A stretch of 23,550 nt of DNA from a bacterium. Its GTDB lineage: Bacteria > Patescibacteriota > UBA1384 > XYA2-FULL-43-10 > 1-14-0-10-43-13. The position numbers and the translations under genes are program-made. Below are positions 5,913 to 14,371 of the stretch, piece after piece (positions within the stretch are counted from its first letter, which is position 1; every line of letters starts with the position of its first letter). A model generated the notes under the pieces. That model did not search any database, was not told the DNA's origin, and saw only the letters and a list, made by a program, of their open reading frames with translations. The stretch is from assembly GCA_030649445.1 (NCBI GenBank), contig JAUSKR010000032.1, forward strand, positions 1-23,550, read 5' to 3'.

Positions 5913-7211
5913 CTAGGGACATTCACACTTAACAAGCCGTTTTTTAACTTCTTCGGCAATAATTTTTGAGGAAAAAACTTCTTGAGACGAAGATGTCAAG
6001 TCGCGAAGAATTATTTCATCGTTAAGTGCTTCTTTTTGGCCGATGATGACGGCATAAGTGGCGCCAAGCTTGACGGCAGTGCGAATCTGTGGCCGGATGC
6101 CATCATTATTTGGCACAAAATAAACATTAATATCTTCTTTGGAGAGTGAATCGTAAATTTTTTTGGACACCTCTTTGGCTCGGTCGCCGAGTTGGAGGAT
6201 GCAAACTTCGACGCCGCGGAGTTTAGGTGGTGTGATATTTTGCTCCTTCATTAAATTAATCACCCGCTCAATGCCGAAGGAATAGCCAACGGCTGGAGTG
6301 CTGACACCACCAAGTAATTCAACTAAATTATCATAGCGGCCGCCACCGACAATCGTATTTCGCCGGCCCTTGTCATTTTTTTCAACGATTTCAAAAACTG
6401 TCCGGGTATAATAATCGAGGCCGCGGACAAGAGTAGGGTCGAGGTCGTAGCGAATATTAAAATAATCAAGATACTCGAGTGTTTGCTGAAAATGTTGTTT
6501 GCAATCAGTGCAGAGATTATCAAGCATCGTCGGGGCTGATTTGGTCAAAACTTGACATTTTTCCTCTTTGCAGTCAAGTAGTCTCAACGGATTAGCCTCA
6601 TAGCGGTTTTGGCAATCAGGACAAAGTTTGGCGGTCTTTTCTTTATAATATTTTTTCAATTTGACAATGTATTTCGGTCGGCAATTTGAACAACCAATAG
6701 AGTTGGTATAGACCAGTAAATTTTTTAAGCCCAATCGGCTCAAAATCTCCCAAGCCGACATAATGGAAAGATAATCGGCTTTGGCTGAATCATCGCCAAA
6801 AATTTCAACTCCTGTTTGATAAAATTCGCGGAAACGTCCCTTTTGCGGCCGCTCACGTCGGAACATTGCACCGATGTAATAAAGCCGGACCGGCTGGGAC
6901 CAGCTTACCATGCCATTTTGAATATAAGAACGGACGGCGCCGGCTGTGCCTTCTGGCCGCAGAGCCAATTTAATTGTCTCATCATCAGTCCGTGACTCGA
7001 TGTAGAACATTTCTTTTGAAACAATATCGGTTTCCATGCCGATGCCCTTAGAAAAAATATCAGCCGCTTCGAAATGAGGCAGATCAATCCGGTTGAATCC
7101 GAGTCCGAGAAGAGTTTTTTCGGTCACTCGCTTAATTTCTGCCCAGTAGGGTTGTTCTGAGGGCAAGGTATCTTTCGTTCCGCGCGCGGTCTGATACATT
7201 TGCTTGGCCAT
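5913..7211 (-). CDS. hisS: Histidyl-tRNA synthetase
   Basis: Class II aminoacyl-tRNA synthetase charging tRNA-His. Catalytic domain residues 1 to about 325: ALRPEGTAG (83-91), motif 2 RLYYIGAMFRRERPQKGR (109-126), HisA motif LVRGLDYYTRTVFE (261-274) with the reactive Arg264, GGGRYDNL (289-296), and motif 3 GYSFGIERV. An anticodon-binding domain covers about 335-425. The middle insertion carries eight cysteines in CxxC-type pairs (174/177, 197/200, 214/219, 234/237), likely zinc ribbons of the long bacterial HisRS form. Start supported by AAGGA six bases upstream. Monocistronic appearance. A TTAGAAT/ATTCTAA inverted repeat lies in the leader at 7229-7247. No T-box was seen. Confidence 0.96.
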   Translation of the reverse strand: MAKQMYQTARGTKDTLPSEQPYWAEIKRVTEKTLLGLGFNRIDLPHFEAADIFSKGIGMETDIVSKEMFYIESRTDDETIKLALRPEGTAGAVRSYIQNGMVSWSQPVRLYYIGAMFRRERPQKGRFREFYQTGVEIFGDDSAKADYLSIMSAWEILSRLGLKNLLVYTNSIGCSNCRPKYIVKLKKYYKEKTAKLCPDCQNRYEANPLRLLDCKEEKCQVLTKSAPTMLDNLCTDCKQHFQQTLEYLDYFNIRYDLDPTLVRGLDYYTRTVFEIVEKNDKGRRNTIVGGGRYDNLVELLGGVSTPAVGYSFGIERVINLMKEQNITPPKLRGVEVCILQLGDRAKEVSKKIYDSLSKEDINVYFVPNNDGIRPQIRTAVKLGATYAVIIGQKEALNDEIILRDLTSSSQEVFSSKIIAEEVKKRLVKCECP

Positions 7212-7320
7212 ATGGAGTCCTTACACAGTTAGAATTAATTATTCTAAATATTGTCGCAGAAGCTTATAGCGGCAATAGTATCAATATTAAAATCAGAAAT
7301 CAAATATAACAACCCTGAAT

Positions 7321-9843
7321 CTATTGTGCTGTTTGTTCCAAATTGATTTTGCCGTCTTTAATCGCCAGTTTTATAACAGTTTCTTCAGTTATTTCAGCTT
7401 CAAGCAGTTTATCCGAGAGAAGTGTTTCGATATAATCGGTGATGAATTTACGGACAGGACGGGCGCCGTAATCCTCAGAGTAACTTTTTTCAGCGATTAG
7501 GTTACGGACTTTGACCGGAACGATAAGTTTAATTTTTTTATTCTCGAGTCGTTTGATTAATTCGGCCAGTTGCAAATCAACAATTTTGCGGACCGTTGCT
7601 TTATTTAGAGACGAGAAGACAATGATTTTGTCAAGCCGATTGATAAATTCCGGTCGAAAAGTTTTCTCGACCGTTTCGATGACATTGTCGCGCATCATTT
7701 CATACTTATTCTGGTCCGATTTAGAATGGCCAAAGCCGATGGCGGCTTGGCGCCTGATAATATCAGTGCCAAGATTCGAAGTCATTATTATAATAGTATT
7801 TTTGAAGTCAACGCTTCGGCCTTTGGCATCGGTTAGTGTGCCGTCGTCCATTATCTGCAAGAGTATATTGAAAACTTCCGGATGAGCTTTCTCTATTTCG
7901 TCAAAGAGAATGACAGAATACGGATTCTGGCGGATTTTTTCGGTTAACTTGCCACCTTCTTCATAACCGACATAACCAGCCGGCGCCCCGATCAGACGGG
8001 CAACATTGTGCTTCTCAGAAAATTCCGACATATCAATCTTGACCAGGGCTTTGTCGGTGCCAAAAATTTCTTTTGCCAAGACTTTGGCCAGTTCAGTCTT
8101 GCCGACACCAGTCGGCCCCAAGAAAATAAATGAACCGATCGGCCGGGCCGGATTAGCAATACCGGTTCGTGCTCTTTTGATCGCTTTGGCTAATTCTGAG
8201 ATTGCTTCATTCTGACCAATAACGAAATGCTTGAGCTTTTTTTCGAGATTGAGGTAGTTTTTTTTCTCTTCGAAGGTCATTGTTGTCACCGGCACACCTG
8301 TCCACTCTGAGACGAGATCAGCAATATCCTGCATCGATACAATAATTTCGGGCTGAAGCGGTTTTCGTGAACCAAGCAACTGAATTCTGTCCTGAAGTTT
8401 AATGGTTTTTTCCCGCAACAGTGTCGCCTCTTCGTATTTTTCAGCAATAATCAGACTTTCTTTTTCCTTTAAAACTTTCATTAACTCTTTTTTGAGCGGT
8501 GTGACAGGATCAGCTTTTTTGATGTGAGAATTTTTGGCAGCGCCAGCTTCATCAATTAGGTCGATTGCCTTGTCTGGTAAGGAGCGATCATGAATATAGC
8601 GGGTTGAAAAGTCAACAGCTGCCAGGAGCGCTTCCGGCGCATATTTAACCTTGTGAAATTCTTCATAATAGCCCTTGATGCCCTGTAAAATTTTTAGTGT
8701 TTCTTCTTTTGACGGCTCAGCGACTTTAATCGGCTGAAATCGGCGTTCAAAAGCGGCATCTTTTTCGATATATTTCTTATATTCATTGAATGTAGTCGAG
8801 CCAATCAAATGAAGCTTGCCCTTGGCCAGCATCGGTTTGAGGAGGTTGGCGGCGTCGACAGAGCCTTCTGTCGAACCAGCGCCGACAATCATATGAATTT
8901 CATCAACGAAGAGGATAATATTCTGGCGTTTTTCAATTTCTGCCAAAATTTTCTTGACCCGGCTTTCGAATTGACCCCGATACATCGTTCCAGCTAAGAT
9001 CGAACCAAGATCGAGAGAAAGAATTTCAGCATCGGTAATTTTCTCCGGCACATCTCCTCGGACAATTTTCTGGGCCAAACCTTCGACGATGGCGGTTTTA
9101 CCGACGCCCGGCTCGCCGACGAGGACGGGATTGTTCTTCGTTCGGCGCGACAAAGTCTGAATCAGCCGATGAATTTCTCTATCACGGCCGATAACAGGAT
9201 CAAGTTTTTTGTTGCGGGCTAGAGTTGTCAAATTAGTCGAGTGAATATCCAAAGTTGACTCTTTCTTTTGTGGTTGATTTGAGAGTCCTGGGATTTGCGG
9301 CATTGTTCCAAAAAACGGCTCATCAAAACCATCATCTTCGAGTAGGTTTTGCGGATTTATCATCGGGCTGATATTTGGCTGGGTATTCACTTGGTTAAAA
9401 GATTTATTGATGCCGGAAAAAATTGCTTCGACTTGTTTTCTAATTTTTCTCGGCTCAACACCGATTCTCTCGAGAATAAGATAAGAATTAAATATTTTAT
9501 TTGAAATTAGAGCTAGAAGCAGATGTTCCGAACCAACATTGGCGTGGTGATATTTCAACGCAGTTTGAACAGCCAGCTGGATAGATTTCTTAGCTGAATC
9601 AGTGATTATCGACGGGTTATCACTGTTTTTGTGTGAGATGAGCGAAGAGATCAGCTCAACCCGGTCAACAGTCACATCAAAGCTAGCTAGAATCTCGGCT
9701 GCAAGCGTGTCCTTGTTTTGCAAGATCGCCATCAGCTGGTGTTCTGTATCCTGATTGATATTCCGGTCTCGGGCGATTTTCTCAGCATCGATCAGAGTCT
9801 TCTTTAGGTTTGGTGTAAATTTTTTGAATATATCATTGTCCAT
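7321..9843 (-). CDS. clpC: ATP-dependent Clp protease ATPase subunit ClpC
   Basis: Hexameric Hsp100 unfoldase that feeds proteins to ClpP. Domain order: Clp N-domain repeats (about 8-145), a flexible linker (146-195), AAA-1 with Walker A GEPGVGKT (243-250) and Walker B ILFVDEIH, a UVR-type coiled segment (about 450-487), AAA-2 with Walker A GPTGVGKT (576-583) and Walker B VILFDEIE, and the ClpB/C D2-small domain. The IGF tripeptide (702-704, AAIGFGHS) is the ClpP-docking loop, which with the short UVR middle region separates ClpC from ClpB. 840 residues is normal. AAGGA lies six bases before the ATG. No ClpP, McsA/B or CtsR gene lies in this window, so the partner must be elsewhere. Confidence 0.94.
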   Translation of the reverse strand: MDNDIFKKFTPNLKKTLIDAEKIARDRNINQDTEHQLMAILQNKDTLAAEILASFDVTVDRVELISSLISHKNSDNPSIITDSAKKSIQLAVQTALKYHHANVGSEHLLLALISNKIFNSYLILERIGVEPRKIRKQVEAIFSGINKSFNQVNTQPNISPMINPQNLLEDDGFDEPFFGTMPQIPGLSNQPQKKESTLDIHSTNLTTLARNKKLDPVIGRDREIHRLIQTLSRRTKNNPVLVGEPGVGKTAIVEGLAQKIVRGDVPEKITDAEILSLDLGSILAGTMYRGQFESRVKKILAEIEKRQNIILFVDEIHMIVGAGSTEGSVDAANLLKPMLAKGKLHLIGSTTFNEYKKYIEKDAAFERRFQPIKVAEPSKEETLKILQGIKGYYEEFHKVKYAPEALLAAVDFSTRYIHDRSLPDKAIDLIDEAGAAKNSHIKKADPVTPLKKELMKVLKEKESLIIAEKYEEATLLREKTIKLQDRIQLLGSRKPLQPEIIVSMQDIADLVSEWTGVPVTTMTFEEKKNYLNLEKKLKHFVIGQNEAISELAKAIKRARTGIANPARPIGSFIFLGPTGVGKTELAKVLAKEIFGTDKALVKIDMSEFSEKHNVARLIGAPAGYVGYEEGGKLTEKIRQNPYSVILFDEIEKAHPEVFNILLQIMDDGTLTDAKGRSVDFKNTIIIMTSNLGTDIIRRQAAIGFGHSKSDQNKYEMMRDNVIETVEKTFRPEFINRLDKIIVFSSLNKATVRKIVDLQLAELIKRLENKKIKLIVPVKVRNLIAEKSYSEDYGARPVRKFITDYIETLLSDKLLEAEITEETVIKLAIKDGKINLEQTAQ

Positions 9844-9930
9844 TATTAATCCTTAAAATTACTAAATTGCGCCTCCACCAGTCATCGAGCAAACTCTAGA
9901 TGAAAGAGATAATAATTTCAGGTAGGAAGA

Positions 9931-11097
9931 TTATTTCTTGGCTTTAACGGATTTTTTTGTCCTTTTTGGAGCGACTTTTTCTTTTTTGACGGTCGTCTTT
10001 TTTTTCACTTCGGACTTTTCCTCCTCCACGTTTTCAGAGTCAGCCTCTCTGTCCTCCAGTGGCTTGATATCAATTCCCCAGCCGGTCAATTTTGAAGCCA
10101 AGCGGACATTTTGGCCGTTTTTACCAATAGCCAGAGATAAGTTGTCAGTGTCAACATAAACAGTCGCTTTATTATCCTTGGATGAAATAGAAATTTGGCG
10201 GGTTTTGGCCGGTGACAGTGCGTTCATAATAAACTGCTCAACATCTTCATCCCACAGAACGATGTCAATCTTTTCCAGACCGATCTCGTCAAGGACGGCC
10301 TGAACCCGGGTGCCGCGTTGGCCGACGCATGAACCAACCGGATCAATTTTTTCTTCGGTGGCAATGACGGCGATCTTAGTTCGGTAACCGGCTTCGCGAG
10401 CAATGTTTTTTATTTCGACTGTGCCAGCCAAAATTTCCGGTACCTCGATCTCAAAGAGGCCACGGATCAGATTTTCATCACTGCGTGAGACAATAATTTG
10501 TGGACCTTTGACTGATTGAGAAACTTCTTTGACCTGAACTTTTAGTCGCTGTCCGAGATGATAACGCTCACTTTGAATTTGCTCAGAAGGGTAAAGTATG
10601 CCGTTGACTTTACCAAGCGTGACGATGACGTTGCGGCCCTCGATTTGGGAAACGGTTGCGTTGACAATTTTGTTTTCTTTGTCTTTGAACTCAGTAAATA
10701 ATAGATCTCTTTCGGCTTCACGGATGCGCTGAATGATAACTTGTTTGGCAGTTTGAGCGGCGATCCGACCGAACTCCTCCTGATGAGGCAATGGCACTAT
10801 AACTTCTTTGCCGATCTCAGCGGTTTTATCAATCTCTTTAGCTTCGTCAAGAGTTAATTCGTGTTCGTGTTCTTTGATTTCTTCCGGGTCTTCTATAATA
10901 TCATAGATACGGAACATCTCGGCGTGGCCGGTTTCCGGATCGAGCTTGGCGCGGATAATCTGTTTAGCCTTGCCATAGTCTTTGCGATAAGCAGCAGCTA
11001 AAGCAGCTTCGACAGTTTCCAAAATAATGCTCTTATCCAAACCTTTTTCTTCACAAATGTCTTCAATTGCCAACATGAATGGGCTGACTTGTTTCAT
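9931..11097 (-). CDS. nusA: Transcription termination/antitermination factor NusA
   Basis: RNA polymerase-associated elongation factor. NusA N-domain residues 1 to about 130, S1 domain about 140-205, KH1 with GQRG (259-262), KH2 with GKNG (325-328). The tail after residue 350 first holds an acidic stretch, then about 25 residues rich in lysine, probably an unstructured RNA-binding extension in place of the proteobacterial acidic repeats. The gene stands alone: the usual neighbours rimP and infB are absent here. Start supported by GAGGAGAAGTT before the ATG and by an extended -10 promoter. An upstream terminator separates it from the 173-residue gene. Confidence 0.95.
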   Translation of the reverse strand: MKQVSPFMLAIEDICEEKGLDKSIILETVEAALAAAYRKDYGKAKQIIRAKLDPETGHAEMFRIYDIIEDPEEIKEHEHELTLDEAKEIDKTAEIGKEVIVPLPHQEEFGRIAAQTAKQVIIQRIREAERDLLFTEFKDKENKIVNATVSQIEGRNVIVTLGKVNGILYPSEQIQSERYHLGQRLKVQVKEVSQSVKGPQIIVSRSDENLIRGLFEIEVPEILAGTVEIKNIAREAGYRTKIAVIATEEKIDPVGSCVGQRGTRVQAVLDEIGLEKIDIVLWDEDVEQFIMNALSPAKTRQISISSKDNKATVYVDTDNLSLAIGKNGQNVRLASKLTGWGIDIKPLEDREADSENVEEEKSEVKKKTTVKKEKVAPKRTKKSVKAKK

Positions 11098-11127
11098 AAC
11101 TTCTCCTCGTCAATGTTTCTGAATTTA

Positions 11128-11136
11128 ATTATAGCA
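11128..11136 (-). promoter_or_regulatory. nusA promoter, extended -10
   Basis: TGCTATAAT on the minus strand (TATAAT at 11128-11133), 31 bases before the ATG. No good -35 hexamer at the usual distance, so it probably relies on the extended TGn. Confidence 0.6.
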
Positions 11137-11169
11137 CAGAGTTCAAGAATGTCTTTGTATATTTAAAGC

Positions 11170-11196
11170 AAAAAATAAAGTGGCCCGAAGGACCAC
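11170..11196 (-). terminator. Intrinsic terminator upstream of nusA
   Basis: Minus strand: GTGGTCC-TTC-GGGCCAC (11180-11196, seven pairs with one G-U) followed by TTTATTTTTT. It is the second of two terminators after the 173-residue gene. Confidence 0.8.
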
Positions 11197-11237
11197 TAGC
11201 ATCATTTATAATTTAGCTGAAAATTCGTTGAATGTCA

Positions 11238-11293
11238 AGAAAAAAATTTCCGATCGGGCGGTGGGACTCAAAGACTATTAAGAACCACCGCCC
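11238..11293 (-). terminator. Intrinsic terminator of the 173-residue gene
   Basis: Minus strand: arms GGGCGGTGG and CCACCGCCC (11285-11293 and 11256-11264 on the plus strand), nine perfect pairs with a 20-base loop, then GATCGGAAATTTTTTT. It begins 12 bases after the stop codon. Confidence 0.78.
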
Positions 11294-11305
11294 CGGATTT
11301 TGGTC

Positions 11306-11827
11306 TTATCCCCCATCTCGCACCCGCACTTCCGACAAGCCGCGCGCGGCGGTCTCGCTTGGCTCGCCGCCGGTCAGGCGGCTGATGGTGCCGTTGGGTA
11401 GCTCGACGGTTTCATGAAGATAGGCCATCGCCGCGTAAATTCCCATCAACTCTTGGGAGGTTCTGCGGCGTTGACGTGGCTCTTGGTTATCTTGTTCAGA
11501 CTGGAGACGGTCGGATTCAGCTTCGAGATCGCGACGCAACCCTGTCCTCTCATTCTGATTGAGTGCCCGAAGTTGTCGAGCAATTTTCTTCACTAATCGG
11601 CGCTTTTTCATTGGCAGTAAGCAATGAGTCCTGAGTGTGTACAGAAGGATCATGCTTAAAGTCACAATTGGCTGGTTACCACGCAGGTAGTTGTACAGAG
11701 CTCCTATGCTCAGACCAAACAAGACAGCGGCGAAACATTCCACATGGTAGTTCCACACCTTTTTTGTTTCTTCGACTTTAATGCACAGCTGCACTATTGT
11801 CTGTCTGCAATTCCGTCGCTTGTTCAT
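11306..11827 (-). CDS. Unrecognised two-pass membrane protein, 173 residues
   Basis: No family recognised. A basic N terminus is followed by two hydrophobic segments (about 29-48 and 52-71), then a highly charged region (about 74-122) rich in Arg, Lys, Glu and Gln that is probably helical and cytoplasmic, and a glycine/threonine-rich end. The gene is well supported: AGAGGAG seven bases before the ATG, and two terminators just downstream. Upstream lies a perfect 10-base inverted repeat (11896-11922) that could be an operator. Base composition is GC-richer than adjoining genes and the frame is flanked by short palindromes, so recent acquisition is possible but unproven. Confidence 0.7.
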   Translation of the reverse strand: MNKRRNCRQTIVQLCIKVEETKKVWNYHVECFAAVLFGLSIGALYNYLRGNQPIVTLSMILLYTLRTHCLLPMKKRRLVKKIARQLRALNQNERTGLRRDLEAESDRLQSEQDNQEPRQRRRTSQELMGIYAAMAYLHETVELPNGTISRLTGGEPSETAARGLSEVRVRDGG

Positions 11828-11862
11828 CGCAAGCTCCTCTCACCGACGGATCGGCCATGGGA

Positions 11863-11876
11863 AACGCTCCGTGGAG
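11863..11876. repeat. Small hairpin in the 173-residue gene leader
   Basis: CGCTC-CGTG-GAGCG, five perfect pairs with a four-base loop, in the leader about 40 bases before the start codon. It could be a minor regulatory stem. Confidence 0.4.
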
Positions 11877-11895
11877 CGGATCATTGACCGCTTCA

Positions 11896-11922
11896 TTCTA
11901 TATATCCATTAAATATATAGAA
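11896..11922. promoter_or_regulatory. Perfect 10-base inverted repeat, candidate operator
   Basis: TTCTATATAT (11896-11905) and ATATATAGAA (11913-11922) with a 7-base spacer. The minus-strand promoter of the 173-residue gene is probably here (-35-like TTGAGC at 11929-11934, TATATT-type -10 inside the palindrome), so a bound dimer would block it. Related TAGAAC half-sites occur at 11954-11980 and 23521-23538. Confidence 0.5.
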
Positions 11923-11953
11923 CGACGCGCTCAACAATACCTAAAACCATACC

Positions 11954-11980
11954 ATGGAACGGTCTATTTTTCAATAGAAC
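11954..11980. promoter_or_regulatory. Second TAGAAC-type palindrome
   Basis: ATGGAACGGTCTATTTTT at 11954-11971, followed by CAATAGAAC. TCTATT/AATAGA can form six pairs around TTTC. It matches the palindrome at 23521-23538 except for one base and one gap. No T-run fits a terminator on the minus strand. Confidence 0.4.
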
Positions 11981-12006
11981 TATTAGGGTTTTTTCACGCA
12001 ATTGCT

Positions 12007-12330
12007 TTAAATTCTTTTCGCGGCTACTTTTGCCTCAACGCGGCGGATTCGGTTATCGTGATTGCCGAGAATGTCGAGAAATTTCTGGTTCGTCTCGATT
12101 ATGTCGTCTACATTTTGTTTGATATCTTTAATGTCGGCTTTGATCTCAACAATATCTTTTTTCAGTGCCCCGGCTTCTTTTCCGAATCTGTCTGTAATTC
12201 TAATTTCAGATTTCTCGGCAGAAAAATCAACATAATCTTTCAAATACGTTTCCGACTTTGTCATGCGAGAGTCAACTGTTCCTGCAACGATTTCTTTGAT
12301 TGCTTTTAAGTCATTTTTATCAAGAGCCAT
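12007..12330 (-). CDS. Small coiled-coil protein, unknown
   Basis: A 107-residue soluble, highly charged protein with no membrane segment. Residues about 50-95 show heptad-like spacing of Ile, Leu and Val (KKDIVEIKADIKDIKQNVDD), predicting a long coiled coil and so an oligomer or adaptor. The start is supported by AGGG six to nine bases upstream and by a promoter with TATAAT at 12357-12362. Transcribed alone after tagA. I cannot name a function. Similar short coiled-coil proteins are common hypothetical genes in Patescibacteria (general knowledge, not checked here). Confidence 0.72.
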   Translation of the reverse strand: MALDKNDLKAIKEIVAGTVDSRMTKSETYLKDYVDFSAEKSEIRITDRFGKEAGALKKDIVEIKADIKDIKQNVDDIIETNQKFLDILGNHDNRIRRVEAKVAAKRI

Positions 12331-12356
12331 TTTTTCCCTGCTTTTTTAGTACTTCA

Positions 12357-12386
12357 ATTATACAGCTAGAACCAACAAATTTACAA
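12357..12386 (-). promoter_or_regulatory. Promoter of the coiled-coil gene
   Basis: Minus strand: TTGTAA (12381-12386), 18-base spacer, TATAAT (12357-12362). It lies 27 bases before the start codon. Confidence 0.6.
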
Positions 12387-12414
12387 ACCATAAAATTCAA
12401 AGGATCTGAAAATG

Positions 12415-13251
12415 CTATTTGGTTGCCAGTTTTTCTTTCAAAACGAGCCAGGCCAGCTTGGGCAGGGCGAATTGGCGGCGGAGGCGCTTGGGTTCGACGA
12501 AGAGGCGGTAAAGCCACTCGAGACCGCTCCGGCGCATCCAGAGAGGCGCGCGTGGGACAATTATGGCAATAAAATCAAAAGTGCCACCGAGGCCAATCCC
12601 AACTTTACAGCAAGTTTTGGCCAGATTCTCGGCCAACCATCTCTCCTGAACTGGTGAGCCAAGACACACCAAAACTATGTCAGCGCGGGAACGGTTAATT
12701 GCCTCAATTATTTCCGCCGTTGGCTTGGTCAAATCCCCCGGGTAGACGCCGGCAATCCGCAAATCATGGACATCAGTTTGAAGCTTAAGCGCAGCACGTT
12801 CAGCTACAGTGGCGCCACCGCCAAAGAGAAATACCCGATATTTATTCATGGCGGAGACTTTGGCAATCGACCAGATAAAATCGGAGCCGGAAATCTTTTC
12901 CTGAAGCGGGCGGTGATAAAATCTTGGCATTACCGGCAGAAATATCAAGGACAGAAGCCAAATAACCGGTGTTAAAATAAATTTAAGATACTTATTTTTT
13001 GGCGTTACCAGCGACAGAAAACGGGCGGCCCAGAGCACGCCATAGCTATCGGGTAGATTCAGTTTTGATTTCAAATTCAAAATATCACGGAATTCATCAT
13101 CGGTTTGGGCGCGGATAATAAATTCAGTGTTTGGTGTGGTAATAATCGATTTGTGATTTGACTCGACAAAACCGATCAACCTGCTTTCAGCTTCGAACAA
13201 GGAAACATTATCAATTGTAACACCGAGAATGTCGACGGTTTGTCTAGACAT
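12415..13251 (-). CDS. WecG/TagA/CpsF-family glycosyltransferase
   Basis: GT26-family enzyme that transfers a sugar (N-acetylmannosaminuronate or N-acetylmannosamine in known members) to a lipid-linked glycan. Seen: PNTEFI (40-45), the DSYGV segment (68-72) that replaces the common ADG motif, CLGSPVQERW (197-205), GLGGTFDF (220-227), and the C-terminal RAPLWMRRSGLEWLYRLFVEPKR, a strong family signature. A hydrophobic stretch at about 88-108 should anchor it at the membrane. Exact donor and acceptor are unknown. Last gene of the murA-mreB-GT-GT operon, overlapping the previous gene by eight bases, with AGGAG upstream. Confidence 0.9.
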   Translation of the reverse strand: MSRQTVDILGVTIDNVSLFEAESRLIGFVESNHKSIITTPNTEFIIRAQTDDEFRDILNLKSKLNLPDSYGVLWAARFLSLVTPKNKYLKFILTPVIWLLSLIFLPVMPRFYHRPLQEKISGSDFIWSIAKVSAMNKYRVFLFGGGATVAERAALKLQTDVHDLRIAGVYPGDLTKPTAEIIEAINRSRADIVLVCLGSPVQERWLAENLAKTCCKVGIGLGGTFDFIAIIVPRAPLWMRRSGLEWLYRLFVEPKRLRRQFALPKLAWLVLKEKLATK

Positions 13252-14371
13252 GACTGATCATCTCCTGATGCTTGATATAGCCGGCTTCAACCTGCTTTTT
13301 CATCTCTGTCATAAATAGTTCTTTGGTAAATTTTTCCGCCTGGTGGCGGCAATTTTCCGATATGAAATCGTCATACTTTTTTTCAAACAGCAAAATCGCG
13401 TCGGCCAAAGACTCTGTAGTTGGATCGGTAAAAAATAAACCGGTTTTGCCGTCAATAACTGTTTCGAGCGCACCGCCCTTTTTGAAAGCGATCACCGGCC
13501 GACCGGCTGCCATCGCCTCAACAGGGGTGATGCCGAAGTCTTCCTCGCCGGTAAAGAGAAAGGCCTTGCAGTTTCGGTAAAAATCATACAACTCCCTATC
13601 ACTTTTCCAGCCGACAAATTCAATCGTTGAACCAGCTATCGATTTCAAATAAGATTTGTTTGAGCCAGCGCCAGCAATAATCAGCTTCTTTTTTAATTTA
13701 TTGCAGGCCACAATCGCCAGATCAATTTTTTTATATGGCTCGAGGCGCGACACTATTAAATAGTAGTCCTGCGGCGGTTCTGTCGCCATTTTAATTTCCG
13801 CCACTTCGACTGGCGGATAGATGACATCGGCATCACGCAAATAATATTTTTTAATTCTTTTTTTGACATTCTCGGAATTAGCGACGAAATGGTCAACGCG
13901 GTCAGCCGAAACACGATCCCAGATACGTTGCTTGTGAAGTAAATTTCGGACAAACAAACTTTTTAAACTATAACCCAAATTATTTTCAACTAGATATTCT
14001 GAGTGCCAGTCCCAGAGATAACGAGTTGGGGTGTGGCAGTAACAAAGGTGAAAAGTTTCTGGCTTAGTGATGACACCGTGTGAAAATGAATCATTGGAAG
14101 ATATGACAATGTCATACTTTGATAGATCGAATTCTTCGACAGCTTTGGCGAATTTACCGACCAATAGTTTTGGCCGGTGGCGCAAAAATGCCGGCTGTTT
14201 TTGTAAACTTGAAGGTATAACTTGGCAATCTTTAAATTGCCCCTTTGTCCCCTTTTCGTCGTAGAGCAGGCAATAAACCGGAGCGTCAGGATAAAGTTCG
14301 TGAAGAGAAAGAAGTACTTTTTGGGCACCACCAAGTTTAGTTAAAAAATCGCAAACAATTGCCACCTTCAT
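13244..14371 (-). CDS. GT4-family glycosyltransferase (375 residues)
   Basis: Retaining nucleotide-sugar-dependent transferase with GT-B fold, probably adding a hexose to a cell-surface glycan. The N-terminal acceptor domain opens with CDFLTKLGGAQKVL. The donor domain has LIVSRLEPYKKID (205-217) and the EX7E motif EDFGITPVE (277-285) followed by AMAAGRPVIAFKKGGALE. The sugar is not predictable. GGAGAAACT precedes the ATG. The start overlaps the preceding GT4 stop by four bases (ATGA), and the end overlaps tagA by eight bases, so expression is tightly coupled. Role in one surface polysaccharide pathway with its neighbours is inferred. Confidence 0.9.
   Translation of the reverse strand: MKVAIVCDFLTKLGGAQKVLLSLHELYPDAPVYCLLYDEKGTKGQFKDCQVIPSSLQKQPAFLRHRPKLLVGKFAKAVEEFDLSKYDIVISSNDSFSHGVITKPETFHLCYCHTPTRYLWDWHSEYLVENNLGYSLKSLFVRNLLHKQRIWDRVSADRVDHFVANSENVKKRIKKYYLRDADVIYPPVEVAEIKMATEPPQDYYLIVSRLEPYKKIDLAIVACNKLKKKLIIAGAGSNKSYLKSIAGSTIEFVGWKSDRELYDFYRNCKAFLFTGEEDFGITPVEAMAAGRPVIAFKKGGALETVIDGKTGLFFTDPTTESLADAILLFEKKYDDFISENCRHQAEKFTKELFMTEMKKQVEAGYIKHQEMISHV

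Noticed and set aside
11212..11240. TTGACA-17-TAAATT promoter between the two terminators before nusA
   Set aside because: It would drive only about 30 bases before the next terminator. The TTGACA lies in the tail of the first terminator, so it is probably accidental.
11797..12309. 170-codon plus-strand open frame
   Set aside because: Shadow of the coiled-coil gene and the operator region. No SD, and its composition is like that of a reverse translation.
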